NCBI GenBank assembly: GCA_002414205.1
Contig: DHYQ01000063.1
Coordinates: 30,512-49,870 of the forward strand
Source of the DNA: Gallionellaceae bacterium UBA5126
GTDB lineage: Bacteria; Pseudomonadota; Gammaproteobacteria; Burkholderiales; Gallionellaceae
Direction: 5' to 3'
DNA length: 19,359 bases
Under the pieces are notes generated by a model, which did no database searches, was not told where the DNA came from, and saw only the letters and a list, made by a program, of their open reading frames with translations. Each line of letters starts with the position of its first letter. The stretch's first letter is position 1. Below are positions 15,687-19,359 of the stretch, one piece after another. The position numbers and the translations under genes are program-made.

Positions 15687-16546
15687 GCCGCGCCCATGAG
15701 ATAGCTACGCAGCAACGTTGGCCCCCAAAACAGGGCGACCACGCCACCGCCCGCCAAATACGGGCCGAAGGGGATGGGGACGTCCCGGCCATGTTGGCGG
15801 AACACCATCATGCCGATGCCAACTACCGCCCCGACGGAGGCCGAGGCAATGATGATCAGTGGCAATACTTGCCAGCCCAGCCAGGCACCGAGTGCCGCCA
15901 ATAATTTGAAGTCGCCATAGCCCATCCCTTCCTTGCCGCGAATGAGTTTGAACAGCCAATACACGCTCCACAGTGACAGGTAGCCAAACATGGCGCCAAA
16001 AATTGCGCTGTGCAAGTTGGTATAAACATGGACGCTGTTGAAAAGTAATCCCAGCCACAGCAGCGGTAGCGTAATGTCATCCGGCAACAATTGTGTGTCG
16101 ATGTCGATGGCCGTCAATGCCAGCAAGGCCCACAGCAACAGAAGGGCGCCCACCGCTGCCCAGCCAAAGCCAAAATGCACTGCTGCAAAGCAACTTAAAC
16201 CACCGCTCACTGCTTCGATCAGCGGATAGCGCGGGGAAATCGGTGCGCCGCAGCCCTTGCAGCGGCCACGCAGCCACAAGTAACTCAGAATGGGAATGTT
16301 TTCCAGCGCGCCAATACGGTGTTGGCAATGTGGGCAGGCAGATGCTGGGACGACCAAGTTGTAACGCGGCGCAGGCGGCGGTTCTTCGCCGCGTAATTCG
16401 GCACACTGCTGCAACCAATCGCGCCGCATCATTTGCGGCAAGCGGTGAATGATGACGTTCAAGAAGCTGCCGACCAACAACCCCAACAGTAGGCAAAACC
16501 CGTCAAAGGCGACCGGTTCGGCCTCCAGTAATTGCAAAAATTCCAT
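15683..16546 (-). CDS. pilD: PilD, prepilin peptidase and N-methyltransferase
   Basis: This 287-residue inner-membrane aspartic protease cuts the leader from type IV prepilins (and type II secretion pseudopilins) and methylates the new N-terminus. The bifunctional form is indicated by the cytoplasmic cysteine pairs C71/C74 and C96/C99 between the first two membrane segments. The protease aspartates lie in TAIDIDTQLLPDD (D148/D150) and GMGYGDFKLL (D212). About eight hydrophobic segments are visible. A gap of 21 bases separates it from pilC upstream, and its stop overlaps the coaE start. Confidence 0.96.
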   Translation of the reverse strand: MEFLQLLEAEPVAFDGFCLLLGLLVGSFLNVIIHRLPQMMRRDWLQQCAELRGEEPPPAPRYNLVVPASACPHCQHRIGALENIPILSYLWLRGRCKGCGAPISPRYPLIEAVSGGLSCFAAVHFGFGWAAVGALLLLWALLALTAIDIDTQLLPDDITLPLLWLGLLFNSVHVYTNLHSAIFGAMFGYLSLWSVYWLFKLIRGKEGMGYGDFKLLAALGAWLGWQVLPLIIIASASVGAVVGIGMMVFRQHGRDVPIPFGPYLAGGGVVALFWGPTLLRSYLMGAA

Positions 16547-16567
16547 GCTTGTCCTTGTTGTGTGGGC

Positions 16568-17821
16568 TTAAACCGCTTCACCCATTTTGAAGATGGGCAG
16601 GTACATCGCCACCACCATGCCGCCGATCAGCGTACCCAGCACCACCATAATCATCGGCTCCATCAGGCTGGACAGCGCTTCCACGGCGTCATCCACTTCT
16701 GCTTCATAGAAGTCGGCCACCTTGCTCAACATCGAATCCAGCGAGCCCGCTTCTTCACCGATGGCCGCCATTTGCAGCACCATGCTGGGGAACACATTGG
16801 TGTCCTGCATGGCGGAGGTCAGGGAGTTGCCGTTCATGATTTCGCGCTGGATGTATTTGGTCGCGTCGTAATACACCACGTTGCCTGCGGCACCCGCCAC
16901 CGAGTCAAACGCTTCTACCAACGGCACGCCGGCGGCGAACATGGTCGAGAGCGTGCGGCTCCAGCGCGCGATACTGGCTTTACGGATCAATTCGCCGAAG
17001 ATGGGCATCTTCAACATGAATCTGTCCATGAAGTCCTGCATCTTCTTGTTGCGTTTCCAGAAGTAGAAGAAGCTGTACACCGAGCCGCCGACGCTACCGA
17101 TAATCAACCACCAGTACTGCACGAAGTAGTCGGAAATCGCCATGATGACCAAGGTGGGGGTCGGCAGTTTTGCCCCGAAGCTGGAGAACAATTCCTTAAA
17201 GGCAGGAATCACGAAAATCATGATCACAGCGGTAATGACAAACGCCACGACGATAATCGAGGTGGGATAGAACAGCGCCGATTTGATCTTGCTCTTGATG
17301 GCCTGGATTTTTTCCTGATAGGTGGCCAAGCGATCCAGCAAGCTGTCCAGAATACCAGCGGCTTCACCGGCGCCAATCAGGTTGCAATACAAATCGTCAA
17401 AAAACAGTGGGTATTTGCGGAAGGCTTGTTCTAGGCTGGATCCGGTTTCCACGTCGGTTTTGATGTCGAACAGCAGCTTGGAAACCTTGGGGTTGTTGTG
17501 CCCCTTGCCGACGATGTCGAAGGCCTGCAACAGTGGCACACCGGACTTCATCATGGTGGCCAGTTGGCGGGTAAACAAGGCGATGTCCTTGGCGGTGATG
17601 GAGGCTCCGCCGGAGGTTTTTTGCTTTTTGATTTTAGTCACCATGGTGCCATTGCGGCGCAAGGTGGCACGGGCAATGGTCTCGCTCACGGCGCGGATTT
17701 CACCCTTGGCATTTTTGCCGGTTTTGTCGCGGCCCTCCCAGATAAAGGTGAGTTCCTTGGGTTGTTTAACGGTAGGCTGTTTGGAGTTGCTTTTGTTAGG
17801 TGTTGGTTTTGGCGCAGCCAT
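16568..17821 (-). CDS. pilC: PilC, type IV pilus inner-membrane platform protein
   Basis: This 417-residue protein is the platform on which the PilB and PilT motors act. It has a soluble N-terminal part (residues 1-75), then two T2SSF repeats, about 80-205 and 282-410. These contain the parallel segments FTRQLATMMKSGVPLLQAFD and WSRTLSTMFAAGVPLVEAFD. Membrane helices lie near 184-207, 234-256 and 389-411. AGGGGA is seven bases before the ATG. pilB normally stands directly upstream in this cluster, but here the upstream gene is a CNNM/CBS protein, so pilB must be elsewhere. A promoter-like sequence with a palindrome precedes the gene. Confidence 0.96.
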   Translation of the reverse strand: MAAPKPTPNKSNSKQPTVKQPKELTFIWEGRDKTGKNAKGEIRAVSETIARATLRRNGTMVTKIKKQKTSGGASITAKDIALFTRQLATMMKSGVPLLQAFDIVGKGHNNPKVSKLLFDIKTDVETGSSLEQAFRKYPLFFDDLYCNLIGAGEAAGILDSLLDRLATYQEKIQAIKSKIKSALFYPTSIIVVAFVITAVIMIFVIPAFKELFSSFGAKLPTPTLVIMAISDYFVQYWWLIIGSVGGSVYSFFYFWKRNKKMQDFMDRFMLKMPIFGELIRKASIARWSRTLSTMFAAGVPLVEAFDSVAGAAGNVVYYDATKYIQREIMNGNSLTSAMQDTNVFPSMVLQMAAIGEEAGSLDSMLSKVADFYEAEVDDAVEALSSLMEPMIMVVLGTLIGGMVVAMYLPIFKMGEAV

Positions 17822-17850
17822 GACGATATCCCCTGTTTAATGCTGCGGGC

Positions 17851-17879
17851 ATGATGCCGAGCTTTCCTGGAATTGTAAA
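17851..17879 (-). promoter_or_regulatory. Candidate promoter with palindrome for pilC
   Basis: On the minus strand TTTACA (17874-17879) and CATCAT (17851-17856) are 17 bases apart and match sigma-70 hexamers at five and four of six positions. The -10 sits inside a perfect palindrome, GGCAT-G-ATGCC at 17848-17858 (plus reading), an arrangement suited to a repressor site. Transcription would start near 17844 with a leader of about 22 bases. Confidence 0.4.
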
Positions 17880-17885
17880 GAATAG

Positions 17886-19175
17886 TTAGTCCGCCGCCTC
17901 GTCATCACAAGGCAGGGCGGGAAAGATGCGGACGACTTTGACGACCCGGCCCTGTGTTTGTACGATTTCAATCGGGTGGTTGGCGATTTTCAGGCTGGTG
18001 CCAGCTTCGGGAATGTCCTGCAAATGTTCCAGAATCAAGCCGTTGAGCGTTTTGGCGCCGTCTAGTGGAAAGTGGAAACCAAATTTACGATTCAATTCCC
18101 GCACACTGATGCTGCCTTCCATGAGCAGGCTGTCATGATCCTGGCGCAAAAATCGCCCGGTTTGATGCGGCGACTGGGTGGTAAATTCGCCGACGATTTC
18201 TTCCAGAATCTGTTCCAGTGTCACCAGCCCCAGCAACTCGCCGTACTCGTCCACCACCAGCCCCAGTCGTAAACGCTTTTCCTGAAAATGCTGCAACTGC
18301 GTCAGCAAAGGCGTATCGGCAGGAATGAAATACGGATCCAGCAGCAGATTTTGCAAGGTCGAGTTTGCCGGTTCATCATCACGCAGCCAAGCCAAGGCTC
18401 GCTTCAGGTGCAGAATGCCGACGATGTTGTCCAGATTGTCGGCATACACCGGCAACAGCACATGGTGGCTGGTGACGATCTGTTGCCGCAGTTCTTCCAG
18501 TTTGGTGTTCAGGTTCAGGGCTTCGATTTGGTTGCGCGGTACCATGACGTCGTTGACGGTTATTCGCTCCAGATCGACCAGATTCAACAGCATTTTTTGT
18601 TGCTTGCGCGGCAGAAAGTGATGGGCTTCCAGCATCAGGCCGCGTAAATCGTCCAACGTCATTTTTTGCTGGCTATGGTCGGTTTGGATCTTGATGCGCA
18701 GCAGCCAGAAAATCCCTTTGACCAACGCGCTGGCCACCGACACGACTGGGTGAAACAGGGTAATCAGCGGTGCCAGCAAATAGCTGGAGGGCAGGGCGAT
18801 GCGCTCCGGGTGACTGGCGGCAAGGATTTTCGGCAGGATTTCACTCACCACCAGCAGCACAAAAGTAATGCCCAGCGTGCCCAGCAGCAGTGCCAACTCG
18901 CTGGCTCCGAACACGCGCAGGATGAACAAGTTGGTCACGGCAGCGGCGGCGACGTTGAGCAGGGTGTTGCCGAACAAAATAGAGCCAAGCAGTTTGTCGA
19001 TTTTGCTCAGCAGTTTGGCGGTGAGTTTGGCGGCCTTGTTGCCCTTGCGAATCAAAGCGTTCAGGCGATGGCGATTCAAGGCCATCATGCTGGTTTCGGC
19101 GGCAGAAAACCAAGCGCCCAACACCAGCAGTAGCACCAGCAGGGCGAAAATTTCACCCAGCGTCAAATCGTCCAT
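17886..19175 (-). CDS. CNNM/CBS-domain transporter-like protein (HlyC/CorC family, CorB/YfjD type)
   Basis: This 429-residue protein has an N-terminal membrane domain of the DUF21/CNNM type, about residues 1-190. It shows FSAAETSMMALNRHRL near 23-38 and the SEILPK signature at 111-116. Then follow a pair of CBS domains, about 205-330 (VNDVMVPRNQIEAL, VVDEYGELLGLVTLEQILEEIVGE), and a C-terminal transporter-associated domain near 345-420. Relatives are linked to magnesium or cobalt efflux or resistance, and the substrate here is not readable from sequence. The old label 'hemolysin' is misleading. The ATG at 19175 is one base after the lgt stop, so lgt and this gene are cotranscribed. It ends 64 bases before pilC. 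Confidence 0.92.
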   Translation of the reverse strand: MDDLTLGEIFALLVLLLVLGAWFSAAETSMMALNRHRLNALIRKGNKAAKLTAKLLSKIDKLLGSILFGNTLLNVAAAAVTNLFILRVFGASELALLLGTLGITFVLLVVSEILPKILAASHPERIALPSSYLLAPLITLFHPVVSVASALVKGIFWLLRIKIQTDHSQQKMTLDDLRGLMLEAHHFLPRKQQKMLLNLVDLERITVNDVMVPRNQIEALNLNTKLEELRQQIVTSHHVLLPVYADNLDNIVGILHLKRALAWLRDDEPANSTLQNLLLDPYFIPADTPLLTQLQHFQEKRLRLGLVVDEYGELLGLVTLEQILEEIVGEFTTQSPHQTGRFLRQDHDSLLMEGSISVRELNRKFGFHFPLDGAKTLNGLILEHLQDIPEAGTSLKIANHPIEIVQTQGRVVKVVRIFPALPCDDEAAD

Positions 19176-19176
19176 G

Positions 19177-19359
19177 TCAGTGACCTATCCGGCGGTAGCT
19201 GTGCCACAGCATGGCGATGCCCAGCAGCACCATCGGCAGGCTGAGCCATTGCCCCATGCTCACGCCCCAGGTCATCAGGCCGAAAATGCCGTCATCCGGG
19301 TTGCGGGTGAATTCGGCTAGGAAACGGAAACTGCCGTAGCCAATCAAAAACAGCCCGGA
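19177..19359 (-). CDS. lgt: Lgt, prolipoprotein diacylglyceryl transferase, C-terminal end
   Basis: The last 60 residues are in the window, and the rest lies beyond base 19359. Lgt moves a diacylglyceryl group from phosphatidylglycerol to the lipobox cysteine of prolipoproteins, the first step of lipoprotein maturation. [12 protein letters not shown] followed by [20 protein letters not shown] is the conserved C-terminal pattern, ending in a last membrane helix and HSYRRIGH. The stop is one base before the start of the CNNM/CBS gene. This fits with the presence of the DolP lipoprotein gene but has no direct link to it. Confidence 0.93.
   Translation of the reverse strand, partial: SGLFLIGYGSFRFLAEFTRNPDDGIFGLMTWGVSMGQWLSLPMVLLGIAMLWHSYRRIGH

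Noticed and set aside
17843..17858. Sigma-54-like GG-N10-GC spacing before pilC
   Set aside because: The -12 element would be CCGC rather than TTGC. The sigma-70 reading at 17851-17879 fits better.

Overview
This window is an ordinary, densely packed chromosomal stretch of GC-rich proteobacterial DNA. It holds 21 complete protein genes and two genes cut by the window ends. I see no rRNA, tRNA, insertion sequence, prophage or CRISPR array, and no gap without a gene exceeds about 110 bases. Gene content and order point to a betaproteobacterium, plausibly a Neisseriales-like lineage. The clues are lptF/lptG divergent from pepA-holC, a gmhA-dolP-hldE2(rfaE2) string, a DUF971 gene directly before ubiE, and a pilC-pilD-coaE-zapD-yacG string. 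The lineage is inferred from synteny and protein style, not from a search.

Layout. Bases 1-3989 (minus strand, transcribed right to left): lptF, lptG and rsmI, nearly touching, then mnmG, which runs off the left edge. Bases 4029-6731 (plus): pepA, holC and an unrecognised acidic Ala/Pro/Val-rich protein. Bases 6780-8914 (plus): ftsY and a PilU-type retraction ATPase. Bases 8985-11764 (plus): gmhA, the lipoprotein gene dolP, hldE2, a DUF971 gene and ubiE. Bases 11829-13983 (minus): mutM and a GldG-like membrane protein. Bases 14060-17821 (minus): pilC, pilD, coaE, zapD and yacG in transcription order. Bases 17886-19359 (minus): a CNNM/CBS transporter-like protein and the C-terminal end of lgt.

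Functional links. Much of the window serves the envelope: LptF/LptG export LPS, GmhA and HldE2 make the heptose of the LPS inner core, DolP is an outer-membrane lipoprotein, Lgt attaches lipid to lipoproteins, and FtsY delivers membrane proteins. A second theme is type IV pili (PilU, PilC, PilD). The rest is core upkeep: RNA modification (MnmG, RsmI), replication and repair (HolC, MutM), cofactors (CoaE, UbiE) and division (ZapD).

I found no convincing new defence, mobile or biosynthetic system. The points most worth a second look are the GldG-like gene without its ABC partners, the unknown acidic protein after holC, a hairpin that would bury the holC ribosome binding site, a hairpin with pseudoknot potential between rsmI and mnmG, and the lptF/pepA divergent region, where the lptF start is in doubt.
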